Shown piece after piece: positions 42,287-51,779 of a DNA stretch of 64,000 bases. Every line of letters starts with the position of its first letter. Position 1 is the first letter of the stretch. Under the pieces are notes generated by a model that searched no databases, was not told where the DNA came from, and worked only from the letters and a program-made list of their open reading frames with translations. Origin of the DNA: JBAXBF01 sp034429745 (GTDB lineage Bacteria; Chloroflexota; Anaerolineae; Anaerolineales; DRKV01). Position numbers and translations under genes: made by a program. The stretch covers positions 8,613 to 72,612 of the forward strand of contig DAOUFY010000097.1 in assembly GCA_034429745.1 (NCBI GenBank). The letters run 5' to 3'.

Positions 42287-43938
42287 ATCGCCTTCGTTTT
42301 CTCTTCTCCTTGCAACTCAAATGGCTTCCTTTCCAGAATGCCTTCCAGGATGCATTTTATCGTGGGTGACGACTCTGCCCGCAGTTGTTCCGGCTTGAAA
42401 GATCGCAAGCGGACAAAACCGCCTTTTTCACCACTCTCCAAGTAGGTGTCGAAAGGTAAAGAGACTTTATATAATTGATAATACAGGAAACGGCGTGCGT
42501 TTTGCACGAATTGCGGCGGCACAATGTTCTCTTCGGATTGCAGTAATTCCTCAAGCAATTGGTTGAATTCAGCTTGGCTTTGAGGAAAATATACCGTTGG
42601 ATATTGAGTATAGCGCGCCCTGCCGGCACATAGCACAGCTTTGCCCAACAGCGTAGCTTCCAAGCCTACAGAAGAATTATACACTAACACAGCTTTTGCA
42701 TGTTGAATAAGCTGATAGGAGCTGATATATTCTTGAGAATCAATAAAGATCACATTAGGGAACGATAAGATATTTTTTTCACTTACCCAAGCGCGCACAC
42801 TTTCGCGGCTTTGCTTTCGAGTGCCAGGGCGCATTTCATCCGGGTGGGCGCGGATAACAAATAAAGTATCTGGATAACGCTGAATAGGCTCAATCAACGC
42901 ATTCAGCCAAGCAAACATATCTGGAAATATGGTGTTCGCATGAATTTGACTTGTGTCATAAATCACATTGGAAAAAATAGGCACCATTTGTTTGAACTGC
43001 TGCATGCGTTGTTTAAAATTTTCATCTAAATCCGTTATATCCTTCCAGAACTTAATTCCAGCCATAGTGAAATTGCCCTGAAATCGCTGAGCTAAATATT
43101 CATCCAACTGCTGATTCTGAAGCGAAGACAATTCAAAAGACTCCGAAATATGGATCGGATAAGCTGTTGCTTCTCCATCAGTAAAGAAGGCTGAAAACGG
43201 AATAAACCCCACTTCGTGAGTAATTACCCGTACCCCTAAACGCCTAGCAGTCCAAGCACAAACCGCTTCTGGGTACATAACCCCATTGAAAATCACAGCA
43301 GCTTGAGGTTCAGTTTGTTGGAGAAACTCTGCGAACCGCTTAGCCAAAGCATAAGCTGAGAGGAGCATCTCGCACAACAGGTAACGCGTAGGTTCATCAT
43401 CCAATAAATGGTGACGGCGCAGTGCCCAGCGTAAAGAAGGCAAAACAAGCTTTCCCAAAGGGAGGCTGCCTAAAGAAGAATAAGGCTGTGAGAGAGGATA
43501 TTCAAACCTGCATAATTCTTCAAGCGAGAGTTGTTGAAGGATTGTTTCCAGTTCCTTATCCCTACTGAAGTGAAACCATTCTACAGGAGCATGCAAAAAA
43601 AGGCGCTCGGACTGGGCAATGCATTTCGCACACGGCGGCGCCTGCAAATGATTATCGCGGTTCGTACCCAACACACAGCGGCTTAAACCGCCCTTGCAGC
43701 CAAAATATATTATTGGCAGCCCCGAAAGTTGCAAGCCCATTGCGGAAAGCAATGTAAAAGCTGCATTTTGGCTTAACCCTGTCAGTCTCGAAGAGATGTT
43801 AACAAAAACTACAGCTTGTTGATGCGGATCAGGATGAGCTTTAGCAGCGCACGCCAACCCCAATTTCAAAAGATGCCGATCTTTCCATAGGTTATAAGGG
43901 GTTTGCTGAAGGAACATCAAAGCTGCAAGTGGTGTCAA
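42283..43938 (-). CDS. Capsule-type GT-B-like polysaccharide biosynthesis protein
   Basis: 551 residues, soluble, no membrane helix obvious. The C-terminal half has a GT-B nucleotide-sugar site pattern: TLFVIRAHPDEMRPGT near 354, NVIFIDSQEYISSYQLIQ near 390, and VYNSSVGLEATLLGKAVL near 417, typical of KpsS/KpsC and CDP-glycerol-type transferases. The N-terminal half has a cysteine cluster (CPPC-like PPCAKC near 97-102). It may transfer a CMP-linked acidic sugar, given NeuB next door (adjacent genes abut), but this is inference. Confidence 0.7.
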   Translation of the reverse strand: MTPLAALMFLQQTPYNLWKDRHLLKLGLACAAKAHPDPHQQAVVFVNISSRLTGLSQNAAFTLLSAMGLQLSGLPIIYFGCKGGLSRCVLGTNRDNHLQAPPCAKCIAQSERLFLHAPVEWFHFSRDKELETILQQLSLEELCRFEYPLSQPYSSLGSLPLGKLVLPSLRWALRRHHLLDDEPTRYLLCEMLLSAYALAKRFAEFLQQTEPQAAVIFNGVMYPEAVCAWTARRLGVRVITHEVGFIPFSAFFTDGEATAYPIHISESFELSSLQNQQLDEYLAQRFQGNFTMAGIKFWKDITDLDENFKQRMQQFKQMVPIFSNVIYDTSQIHANTIFPDMFAWLNALIEPIQRYPDTLFVIRAHPDEMRPGTRKQSRESVRAWVSEKNILSFPNVIFIDSQEYISSYQLIQHAKAVLVYNSSVGLEATLLGKAVLCAGRARYTQYPTVYFPQSQAEFNQLLEELLQSEENIVPPQFVQNARRFLYYQLYKVSLPFDTYLESGEKGGFVRLRSFKPEQLRAESSPTIKCILEGILERKPFELQGEEKTKAI

Positions 43939-46191
43939 CTAAAATAATCCTTCCAATCGCTCAAGGGCTAACCAAAAGCCTTCACCTTCATTTTCATGCC
44001 CTTGCCAAATTTCAGGAATAAACGAAGCAGTCGGAGCAGTATGAGCAAGATAGTCCGCAAGCGCCGGAAAATCCGTTTCTCCCTCACCGATTTGCAAGCC
44101 CTCACCATCTACCCCTTTGGTATCGGCAATATGCAAATGTGCTGTGTAAGGTCCTAATGTTTCAATGTATTGCTTAAAAGAAAGGTTGAAATGATTGCAG
44201 GTCAGCAATCCATGGCTGACATCTAAACACAGGCGGTAATGATAGCGACGGCAAAATTCTGCCGTATCCTGCGGATCTACAAAGAGATTCAAGTAAAGCT
44301 GCCCGCCCATATACCATGGAAATGGAGGCAAGGTTTGCGGAATCAATTCGACTCCTTCCATATCTAGTTTAGACAACTCTTCGGCAAGTACCTCATAAAG
44401 AGGGATACGTTCATGAGGGTGCAGTAAGCGATCTCTCGTAAATCCGCCAACACTGGCAATTATCAGCGGCCTGCTTGCTTTTTTGAAAAAGGGCTTAAGC
44501 TGTCTTGTCAAGTCAATTACCCGCTGAAGTTCAGCTAAAGAGCGCTGACGATAAGCCTTATCCGGATGGCATGGGTTTAACAAATGGTCGCCGGCAAACA
44601 AATCCGGACTGTGCACAGTGAAATCTAAATCATAAGCTTCATCAAAAAATTGCAGTGCATCTAGGTCTAAATCTTTATAACTAAGATGAAACTCAATGAA
44701 ATCCGGGTTGGATTTAGCCATCAACTTCTTGAAATCGTAATATCTTACCGGAATACCCCATGGGCGGCGAAAAGAATAGTGCCGCGGCTGCACATGCTGA
44801 TCCTCCTGCAGCAAGTCGCTTGGGTAAAAGAAGTCTCCGGCTTTAAAATTGCGGCGGGCTTTCAACCCTATCAACTCAGCTTTTCGATTGGGCTGCAAGC
44901 CGCGTCCGGGGCTTTTTACCTCGATCATCTCCTCGCGGATAATCTCGCCTTCTTTCAAATCGCAATTGATGATCAAGCTTTTCGCTAGCGTTACTCTGTT
45001 GATGACCTCCCCTTGGCTAATCTGCCTTTCATCTGCTGAGCCTAAAGCCTCTTCTACTTGGCGAATCTGTTCCACCATAGCTTTAAACTCGGAAGGAAGC
45101 AAACTGACCTTATGATCGTTACCTTCCATATTGCGGTCAAGCGTGATATGCTTCTCAATAACTTTTGCTCCGCGGGCAACCGCAGCAATTGCCACATGAA
45201 AACCGCGTTCATGTCCTGAATAACCCACCGGGCAGTCGCCGATTTCCCGCAATCGGTCCATGTACTTGAGGTGAATATCTTTGAATGGAGCCGGATAAGT
45301 TGAGTTGCACTGTAGCAAAACATACTGTGCCCCTAAATGCTTAAGCAGATTTACTGCTTCGACAATTTCGCTTTCAACTGACATGCCGGTGGAGCAAATT
45401 AATGGTTTGCCTGTCTTAGCTAAAGCTTTAAGCAGATCATGATTGGTCAAGTCGGCAGAAGCAACTTTATAAGCTGCCATGCCATATTTTTCCAGCACCT
45501 CTACGCTATCCAAATCCCACGGCGTACATAAAGGCATAATTCCTTGTTGCTTGCAATAGTCAAATGCCTCAAACATTTCCTCATCGCTTAACTGAAAGCG
45601 AGATAAAATATCCAACGTATATTGAGAGCCAAGATTTTCACCGTGTGTGTTTTGGCTGTCTTTATACAAGGACTGCAGATGACGCATTTGGAACTTTGCA
45701 CAATCTGCACCAGCTTCAATAGCCCTATCTATGAGCTGCTTAGCAAGCTTTAAACTCCCGTTATGGTTAATACCAATTTCCGCAATGATAAACGTTGGCG
45801 ACTGATCATCTATGACAAAATCGCCAATACGCACTCCTTCGCCCTTCATTCGTTGACGCGCTACTGCCACAAGACGGCGGCGCTCATCAAGGATAGGCAC
45901 GTATAGAATACGCTCATTGAGCTTTGACTTAATCTTCTCAGGCGAATCTGAGGTGGTAGCATAAATAAAATTGCGATTAATAATGTGGGAAAGAGGTAAA
46001 TTCAAATCTACTTGCTGATGAGACATTACCCAGCGCAAGAAATCCCCATTGGTGAAAAGTCCCTCCAGCACGCCCAATTCAGAAACTGCAAAAACCACTC
46101 TGCCTTTTGTATCAATGATCTTCTGCAGTGCATTGCCAATTGTTTCCTGTACGTTCACACAATATTTTGCGATATTTTTTTCTATGATCAT
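43939..46191 (-). CDS. CBS-NeuB-SAF-TIM-barrel fusion (nonulosonic acid synthase)
   Basis: 750 residues with three parts. Residues 1-115: a CBS-domain pair (GVLEGLFTNGDFLRWV and ILYVPILDERRRLVAVAR). Residues 122-460: a sialic-acid synthase of the NeuB/LegI/PseI family, with FIIAEIGINHNGSLKLAKQL, AKFQMRHLQSLY, PLICSTGMS, PVGYSGHERG and VIEKHITLDRNMEGNDHKVS, then a C-terminal SAF (antifreeze-like) domain near 402-460 (VKSPGRGLQPN). Residues 470-750: a xylose-isomerase-like TIM barrel (CLDVSHGLL, HLHIADTKGVDGEG, IGEGETDF). NeuB condenses an N-acylated hexose with PEP. CBS may sense nucleotides. The third domain is of unknown role. Confidence 0.88.
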   Translation of the reverse strand: MIIEKNIAKYCVNVQETIGNALQKIIDTKGRVVFAVSELGVLEGLFTNGDFLRWVMSHQQVDLNLPLSHIINRNFIYATTSDSPEKIKSKLNERILYVPILDERRRLVAVARQRMKGEGVRIGDFVIDDQSPTFIIAEIGINHNGSLKLAKQLIDRAIEAGADCAKFQMRHLQSLYKDSQNTHGENLGSQYTLDILSRFQLSDEEMFEAFDYCKQQGIMPLCTPWDLDSVEVLEKYGMAAYKVASADLTNHDLLKALAKTGKPLICSTGMSVESEIVEAVNLLKHLGAQYVLLQCNSTYPAPFKDIHLKYMDRLREIGDCPVGYSGHERGFHVAIAAVARGAKVIEKHITLDRNMEGNDHKVSLLPSEFKAMVEQIRQVEEALGSADERQISQGEVINRVTLAKSLIINCDLKEGEIIREEMIEVKSPGRGLQPNRKAELIGLKARRNFKAGDFFYPSDLLQEDQHVQPRHYSFRRPWGIPVRYYDFKKLMAKSNPDFIEFHLSYKDLDLDALQFFDEAYDLDFTVHSPDLFAGDHLLNPCHPDKAYRQRSLAELQRVIDLTRQLKPFFKKASRPLIIASVGGFTRDRLLHPHERIPLYEVLAEELSKLDMEGVELIPQTLPPFPWYMGGQLYLNLFVDPQDTAEFCRRYHYRLCLDVSHGLLTCNHFNLSFKQYIETLGPYTAHLHIADTKGVDGEGLQIGEGETDFPALADYLAHTAPTASFIPEIWQGHENEGEGFWLALERLEGLF

Positions 46192-46223
46192 AAATCATTT
46201 TCCCGAATAAGATATTTAGGCAT

Positions 46224-47357
46224 CTATTTCTTGAAAAGCATTGGCTCTTTTTCCTTTAGCACTTGATATACAGCTTGGGCGATAATTTCATATCCCTTAA
46301 CATTGGGATGCATTTTATCAACATAAACATCTTGTTCGCCCACAAAAACATCCACTAAATCCACACAATAGGAATGCTGAGCACAGCTGCTTCTCGCTGC
46401 CTCGTAAAATTCTTTGGCTACATCTAAATAGCCATAGATGATTTCACCTTCTTCATTCATCAGAAACTTTTTTTCCTGTTCAGTTGGTTGATATTCTCCT
46501 ATCCCTAATGCCGGCTGCAAAAAGCACAAATAGGGAATTCCAAACTCAGCGGCTGCAGCGTGCATCAGACGCACATTGCGCAGCCATTGTTCCGAGGCTG
46601 AAATATCTACCTTCGGACCATAATTCACCCCGCGCTGAATCGGCTTTGTTCCGCTTAATTTTTGCCCAAAACGCCGCACCACATAAAGCGCGTTAGGCAT
46701 AAACAGGGGTTCCGGCTCCTTCACAAGGTAATCCATGACACTGGCTTGATACATATTTACCATAGGGTGAAACCGAACCGCCGCTCTTACACCATATTCG
46801 TTGACTCCATTCAGGGAAATAATGACATCCGGCTTCAAGGGAAGCACATCGCGGATCATTTTAATCAATTCCTGATTCGAAGAGAAACCAGCCACTCCCC
46901 CATTAATCACTTGCACCTTAATGCCATCTTTGGCAATAATCTCCTGCAAGGCTTGAGCCCAAATGTGGGGGGTATTTCCATCGGTCGTTGATCCTCCCAA
47001 TGTAACAATACGCAGCACCTTGCCATCCCCTGCCCCACTGCCATAAATGGTAAAGCCGGGCAAAGACTTATAATCCACTCGAGCCGCATTTGGGTTATGA
47101 GCGTAACCAAGATGCGGATCTAAATAGCTGTACATGTCTCCCTCAAACATCGGAGAAATGGCTTTAATCCCTTCATCCTGTTTAATATTCAATAAAAAGG
47201 GATGCACGTTGCGGCCGCTCCACAGCAGAAAAAGATAAGCTGCCAGCTCAACAAGCACAATAAGTACAATAGCACTGCCGATCCCAAATAAAATGCTGGC
47301 AGTTTTTAACCATGCTTGACGGTCTTGCTTTCCATTTATGCTCAATTCTTTATCCAT
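46224..47357 (-). CDS. SGNH/GDSL-hydrolase-family membrane protein
   Basis: 377 residues from ATG 47357, which avoids overlap with the carbamoyltransferase. There is an N-terminal membrane segment (GSAIVLIVLVELAAYLFLLW). The SGNH block I reads VTLGGSTTDGN (Gly-Gly-Ser, catalytic Ser near 120), block II region VINGGVAGFSSNQEL, block III SLNGVNEYG (Asn), and block V DKMHPNVKGYEIIAQAV (Asp/His). Extracytoplasmic esterase or O-acyltransferase. Placed 10 bp after the carbamoyltransferase gene, an arrangement commonly found with SxtJ/DUF5989 genes. Confidence 0.82.
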   Translation of the reverse strand: MDKELSINGKQDRQAWLKTASILFGIGSAIVLIVLVELAAYLFLLWSGRNVHPFLLNIKQDEGIKAISPMFEGDMYSYLDPHLGYAHNPNAARVDYKSLPGFTIYGSGAGDGKVLRIVTLGGSTTDGNTPHIWAQALQEIIAKDGIKVQVINGGVAGFSSNQELIKMIRDVLPLKPDVIISLNGVNEYGVRAAVRFHPMVNMYQASVMDYLVKEPEPLFMPNALYVVRRFGQKLSGTKPIQRGVNYGPKVDISASEQWLRNVRLMHAAAAEFGIPYLCFLQPALGIGEYQPTEQEKKFLMNEEGEIIYGYLDVAKEFYEAARSSCAQHSYCVDLVDVFVGEQDVYVDKMHPNVKGYEIIAQAVYQVLKEKEPMLFKK

Positions 47358-47367
47358 CTTGCTAGAG

Positions 47368-49197
47368 TTAGGTCTTGGTAACGTAATAATTTTCCATGAC
47401 AAGCGTATCAATTCCGCTGTTGGAATAAGTGTTTAAGGCATTGGCAGGTGTCGTTACAATAGGTTCCCCGCGTAAATTAAACGAGGTATTCATCAGCACC
47501 GGCACACCAGTTGCCTCACCGAACAACTCCACAAGCCGATAGTAGCGCGGGTTCCATTCACGGCGTACCGTTTGCAACCGCCCGGTGCCCAAATGATTGA
47601 CTGCCGGCACCTGCTGTCCCAGCACTTCATCCCATGGATACACCACAAGCATAAAACGCGGCGGATATTGACGCTGCGGATCTTTCAAGGTCGGAAAATA
47701 ACGTGTGGTTGCCTCCTCCAAGATCACCGGCGCAAAGGGACGGAAAGGTTCGCGAAACTTGATTTTTGAGTTGACAATATCTTTCATCTCAGCTCGGCGC
47801 GGGTCTGCCATAATACTGCGGTTGCCCAAAGCCCGCGGTCCCCATTCAAAGCGTCCCTGATACCAGCCGATCACTTTGCCTTCTAAAATGTCATCCACCA
47901 CCCGTTGGATCAAGCGCTCATCGTCATCAATTCTTTCATACCGAAAGTTTGTCTTTGCCAATGCAGTTTTAATCTCATCCTCACCATAGGCTGCCCCCCA
48001 GTAATTGTGCTCCTGCACAAAGCGGCGCGGCATGCCAAGCATAACGTGATATACATACAGCGCAGCTCCTAGGGCACCACCAGAATCACCTGCGGCCGGC
48101 TGAATATACAATTCTTCAAATGGAGTCTCAGCTAATATGCGTCCATTGGCTTTGCTGTTCAATCCCACTCCGCCAGCCATGCACAAACGTTTTGACTTCG
48201 TTTGCTGATACACCCAATTTGCCATCTTCAATATTATTTCCTCGGTTACATACTGAATGCTGGCAGCAATATCAGCATAATATTGGTTTTCCTTAGCTTT
48301 AGGAGAATTGGGGTCAACCGTTGGATTTGTCTTGGGGGTAAAGAACTCTGATTCATGGACCCGCGGGGCACCAAACAAGTTGATAAACTTTTCATTGTAT
48401 GTTTGATCGGGCGAGTAATGGTAGGAAAAATAATCCATGTTCAACCAGAAACTGCCATCATCCTGTACTTTTACTAGCTTATATATTTTATCTACATAGC
48501 GCGGCTCGCCATATGGAGCCATCCCCATCACTTTATATTCCCCCTCGTTAATCTGGAATCCTAAAAAGGCAGTGAAAGCTGAATATAATAAACCTAACGA
48601 ATGCGGAAAGCGATGCTCATGGGTAAGCTTGATTTCATTTTTGCCAGGCAATAAAGCAGCACTCGAACTGCTTTTTCCATTCTCATATTGGGCTCCATTC
48701 TCCCAAAAAGCGCGCCCATATCCCATAGCAGCTGTTGTCCATTCACCAACACCATCCAATGTTAAAATTGCGGCTTCTTCAAATGGCGAAGCAAAAAATG
48801 CCGCCGCCGCATGTGAAAGATGATGATCAACAAAGAGGATTTTTTCCGGCGGTACTTTTATTCGCTCTACTAGAAGACTTTTGACCCACAGCTTTTTATC
48901 AAAATAATTGACCATCGCTTCGCTGAACGTACGCCAAGAATAGGGATATGTGCCAAGCAAGGTCATGAGAATGCGTTCAAACTTTACCAAGGGCTTTTCA
49001 TAGAAAACCACATAATCCAAATCCTCAGCAGTAATTCCAGCTTGCTTTAAGCAAAACTCTATCGCCAGTGCTGGAAAATCGTGATCATGCTTAATACGGC
49101 TGAAGCGCTCTTCTTCCGCTGCAGCAACCAAGATTCCATCTTGCAGCAATGCTGCCGCTGAATCGTGATAGTAGAAAGAAAGTCCAAGAATATTCAT
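47368..49197 (-). CDS. NodU/CmcH/SxtI-type carbamoyltransferase
   Basis: 609 residues, full length. The N-terminal Kae1-like domain: ILGLSFYYHDSAAALLQDG, AAEEERFSRIKHD, VDHHLSHAAAAFF and LDGVGEWTTAAM. The C-terminal YrdC-unlike carbamoyl domain shows WGPRALGNRSIMADPR and MNTSFNLRGEPIV. The enzyme uses carbamoyl phosphate and ATP to O-carbamoylate a hydroxyl. Abuts the 172-aa membrane protein by 1 bp and the SGNH gene by 10 bp. Together with DUF5989 this resembles sxtI-sxtJ-sxtK. Target here is probably a sugar. Confidence 0.93.
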   Translation of the reverse strand: MNILGLSFYYHDSAAALLQDGILVAAAEEERFSRIKHDHDFPALAIEFCLKQAGITAEDLDYVVFYEKPLVKFERILMTLLGTYPYSWRTFSEAMVNYFDKKLWVKSLLVERIKVPPEKILFVDHHLSHAAAAFFASPFEEAAILTLDGVGEWTTAAMGYGRAFWENGAQYENGKSSSSAALLPGKNEIKLTHEHRFPHSLGLLYSAFTAFLGFQINEGEYKVMGMAPYGEPRYVDKIYKLVKVQDDGSFWLNMDYFSYHYSPDQTYNEKFINLFGAPRVHESEFFTPKTNPTVDPNSPKAKENQYYADIAASIQYVTEEIILKMANWVYQQTKSKRLCMAGGVGLNSKANGRILAETPFEELYIQPAAGDSGGALGAALYVYHVMLGMPRRFVQEHNYWGAAYGEDEIKTALAKTNFRYERIDDDERLIQRVVDDILEGKVIGWYQGRFEWGPRALGNRSIMADPRRAEMKDIVNSKIKFREPFRPFAPVILEEATTRYFPTLKDPQRQYPPRFMLVVYPWDEVLGQQVPAVNHLGTGRLQTVRREWNPRYYRLVELFGEATGVPVLMNTSFNLRGEPIVTTPANALNTYSNSGIDTLVMENYYVTKT

Positions 49198-49198
49198 C

Positions 49199-49717
49199 TC
49201 AAAATTGCCTCTTCATGTCTTCCAATGTTGTTTTATCAGGAGGACGGGCTGACCAATATGAAGGCAACGTATTCGTTCGAATGCGCAAGGGGTCACTAAA
49301 CAGCCTCACCAACAACCCAAAAGGAGTAACCACAATAAAATAAAACCAAATCAACAGCATTCTCCCTTGAAAATCTCCCATACGCATGGCAAAAGCTTTC
49401 CATGCTTGCCAGATCCGCTGCAAACCCTTTCCTTCTGCTACTTTAGGCAAGGCTTTTTTATCAATCTTTTCATAAGATCGCATAAACAACCATGTGCTGC
49501 AAGCCCCAATTACACCTCCAATGAGCAGCCAGATTAAAACTGCCATCCACTTGCCCAACTCTGTGCGGGTGTACAGCGCGCCGACCCACAGCAGCAGCAC
49601 AACAAGAACATCCCATAATGTTGGGATAACCTTTACACCGCTGCCAATTAACACTTTGCCGCTGGAATATCCCACCAACGTCAGCAATATTAGGACAATT
49701 GCGCTTAGTACTTCCAT
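49199..49717 (-). CDS. SxtJ-like small membrane protein
   Basis: 172 residues with about four hydrophobic segments (2-17 or so, WDVLVVLLLWVGALY near 35-49, WMAVLIWLLIGGVIGACSTW near 58-77, and MLLIWFYFIVVTPFGLLVRLF near 118-138), and a C-terminal cytosolic tail with DPLRIR and PSYWSARP. The ending 'fs.DPLrir....SyW' with the helix before it recalls SxtJ-family proteins that sit next to carbamoyltransferases. It may tether or assist the carbamoyltransferase at the membrane. This is inference; no catalytic motif is visible. Confidence 0.7.
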   Translation of the reverse strand: MEVLSAIVLILLTLVGYSSGKVLIGSGVKVIPTLWDVLVVLLLWVGALYTRTELGKWMAVLIWLLIGGVIGACSTWLFMRSYEKIDKKALPKVAEGKGLQRIWQAWKAFAMRMGDFQGRMLLIWFYFIVVTPFGLLVRLFSDPLRIRTNTLPSYWSARPPDKTTLEDMKRQF

Positions 49718-49821
49718 TCAATTCTCCTATGCAATGTTCTTTATCCGCATCATTTTAATACGCGCCAAACTAACAGAGAACACTCTAATCACCAAACTAA
49801 ATCAATTCATGGATCTCTACG

Positions 49822-50004
49822 CTAAAATATCGTGTAAATAAACGGTGCAATGCCTGAAGCTGATGCCAATACGAGCAGCACACTAAAAATGACGAGAACC
49901 AATACCATCGGAATCAGCCACCATTTTTTATTTTTCCATAGAAACTCAAATAGTTCCCCTATTACACCCATCCGCACAATAAGATTATGAAAAAAATTGC
50001 TCAT
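49822..50004 (-). CDS. DUF5989 (SxtK-like) mini membrane protein
   Basis: 60 residues. One membrane helix after LWKNKKWWLIP, ending in ASASGIAPFIYTIF. This W-rich entry motif and the 'A.FIYT.F' ending are typical of DUF5989 proteins, which accompany SxtJ-like and carbamoyltransferase genes. A ~160-bp gap lies upstream, so a separate promoter for the module is possible (a TATACT is seen at 50104-50099 on the minus strand, without a good -35). Function unknown. Confidence 0.8.
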   Translation of the reverse strand: MSNFFHNLIVRMGVIGELFEFLWKNKKWWLIPMVLVLVIFSVLLVLASASGIAPFIYTIF

Positions 50005-50167
50005 CTTTTTCGGTGATCTTCCTTTCTAGCTTTTAACAGAGAAGACAATCTCCATTTCCATTTAGCTTAAACCAAACAAATCCATCATGACAGCCATTTA
50101 GTATAACATAAAATATGATGAAAAAGAATACACGAACTAGCCGTTCACCAATCTTAGCTTTATTTCC

Positions 50168-51760
50168 TCACCCCATCAAACTGCACACGCGGCTGCTTTT
50201 TATGAGCAATATCCTGTCATTTCCCGCCCATAGGGGGTAATAATGAAAATTCATTTCCCACGAACCTATCAGCACTACCTCCTTAGGGTAGATCATATCC
50301 TCAAACGATCCCTTCTTCCAATGAGCCAAGAGAGGCAAAACACTATCCTCCCCATACGCTTCAAAAGCATACACTACAATCCAATTTTCTGGTGTACTGC
50401 AAAAATCTTCTTTTCCTGTTAGCCGCGCAGCGTTTAGTGCAAGCTTTTCCGCTCCTATATCTTTCCATACTCGATCAGATAACCAATACGTTCGCTCTTG
50501 ATGCGCTAAAAGCATTTGTTGTGTTTCGTTAGCCAATTTTGCAGGACTATAATTCACAATGCTTTGGGCCGCTCGGAACAACCAAACAGCATTGATGGCA
50601 AATAACACGAGGATCATGCTGATCCATATTCTGCGCCACTGTATTTGTCCAAGCGTTTCGCCTAAAAAAGATATGCCCCTAGAAGCAAACAAAGCAAGAA
50701 AAGGAGCTAAAACAAGGTAGTTGCGTACCGCCATAACCTGCTGCAGGCTAAAGTAACCTATATAAATCACCGGAAAAGCCATCAGCACGGCACCCATGGC
50801 TAATGATTCACGCAGCCATATCCAAATACCAACTAAAGCGCATAAGAAAAACAAAGCAGCTATGCCCGGGTAATGGGAGGGCAAGACGAAAGCAAGATAG
50901 ATAAGCATAGCACCTAAATGCTCAAGCCCCGGCGCAATGTACTGTACATCATAGGCACCTTGGTAGTGCCGCATTTCATAAAATATATCTTTAAAGAAAA
51001 TTAAAGGATCGAGCAAAGTGCCTGGGGTCATCAGCAAATAACCGCCGAAGAAAGGCAGCAATGTATAAGCTAGTCCCCGTACTACTTTAATATACCCTTT
51101 TGCTGACTCCTCTTGTGCTTGTATATTGGCAAGCAAAATCGGAATGAGCAGCAGCCCAGCCGGATACTTAGTGCTGCAAGCTACCCCGCCAAAAAATGCA
51201 GCCGCAATTCCCCATTTTGGTGATACCTTCCAAGCCATGGCAATAAAAAACAAGGCAAGAGCAGCAAATTGCATCATTACAGCATCCGGAGCAACCCAGC
51301 GGGCGTGATAAGCCACCTCCCATGAAAAACCCAGCAAACATGCTGCGCAAAAAGCTTCCCACAGCTTTCGTCTCAGCAGCCATACCGCTCCAAAGATCCA
51401 AAAAACCGACAAGCCCGAAACAAACAAAAAAACCTGCCTCATTTGCAGAAGAAACAGCGGGGCTTGTACTGCCTGCTGCAAATAGGAGCGCAAGGAATGT
51501 ATATCCAACCCTACTTGAGCAAACGCACCACGGACGTAAGGAAACAGCGTTCCGATCCCCAACCAATAAGAAACTGATGGATACTTATACCAGCGAGGTA
51601 AAAACACACCGCTCTTGATAGTGCGTTCCACCAAAGCCACTATTTTATCTTCATCCCAATGAAAGCCAAAATTAATCCCCCATACCCCTGTACCATAGAA
51701 AACAAGAAAAGGGAAAACAGCCAAAGCTAAAGCGGCTATCAACTGAGTGATTTTTTTCAT
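50168..51760 (-). CDS. GT-C-type membrane glycosyltransferase (PMT-2-like)
   Basis: 530 residues. An N-terminal helix is followed by a first loop with FHWDEDKIVALVERTIKSG near 34-52, an acidic site of the ArnT/PMT type, then RWYKYPSVSYWLG. About ten further membrane helices. A C-terminal soluble part (about 395-530) faces the outside, with ENWIVVYAFEAYG. Uses a polyprenyl-phosphate sugar donor by family logic. Neighbours are the NeuA-like gene (19 bp upstream) and DUF5989. Substrate unknown. Confidence 0.78.
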   Translation of the reverse strand: MKKITQLIAALALAVFPFLVFYGTGVWGINFGFHWDEDKIVALVERTIKSGVFLPRWYKYPSVSYWLGIGTLFPYVRGAFAQVGLDIHSLRSYLQQAVQAPLFLLQMRQVFLFVSGLSVFWIFGAVWLLRRKLWEAFCAACLLGFSWEVAYHARWVAPDAVMMQFAALALFFIAMAWKVSPKWGIAAAFFGGVACSTKYPAGLLLIPILLANIQAQEESAKGYIKVVRGLAYTLLPFFGGYLLMTPGTLLDPLIFFKDIFYEMRHYQGAYDVQYIAPGLEHLGAMLIYLAFVLPSHYPGIAALFFLCALVGIWIWLRESLAMGAVLMAFPVIYIGYFSLQQVMAVRNYLVLAPFLALFASRGISFLGETLGQIQWRRIWISMILVLFAINAVWLFRAAQSIVNYSPAKLANETQQMLLAHQERTYWLSDRVWKDIGAEKLALNAARLTGKEDFCSTPENWIVVYAFEAYGEDSVLPLLAHWKKGSFEDMIYPKEVVLIGSWEMNFHYYPLWAGNDRILLIKSSRVCSLMG

Positions 51761-51779
51761 TTTTAGTGCAGTTTATTGG

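Noticed and set aside
46224..50004. Saxitoxin-like biosynthesis cluster
   Set aside because: Only the carbamoyltransferase and two small membrane proteins resemble sxt genes. The polyketide-like SxtA, amidinotransferase and oxygenases are absent, and the surroundings are glycan genes.
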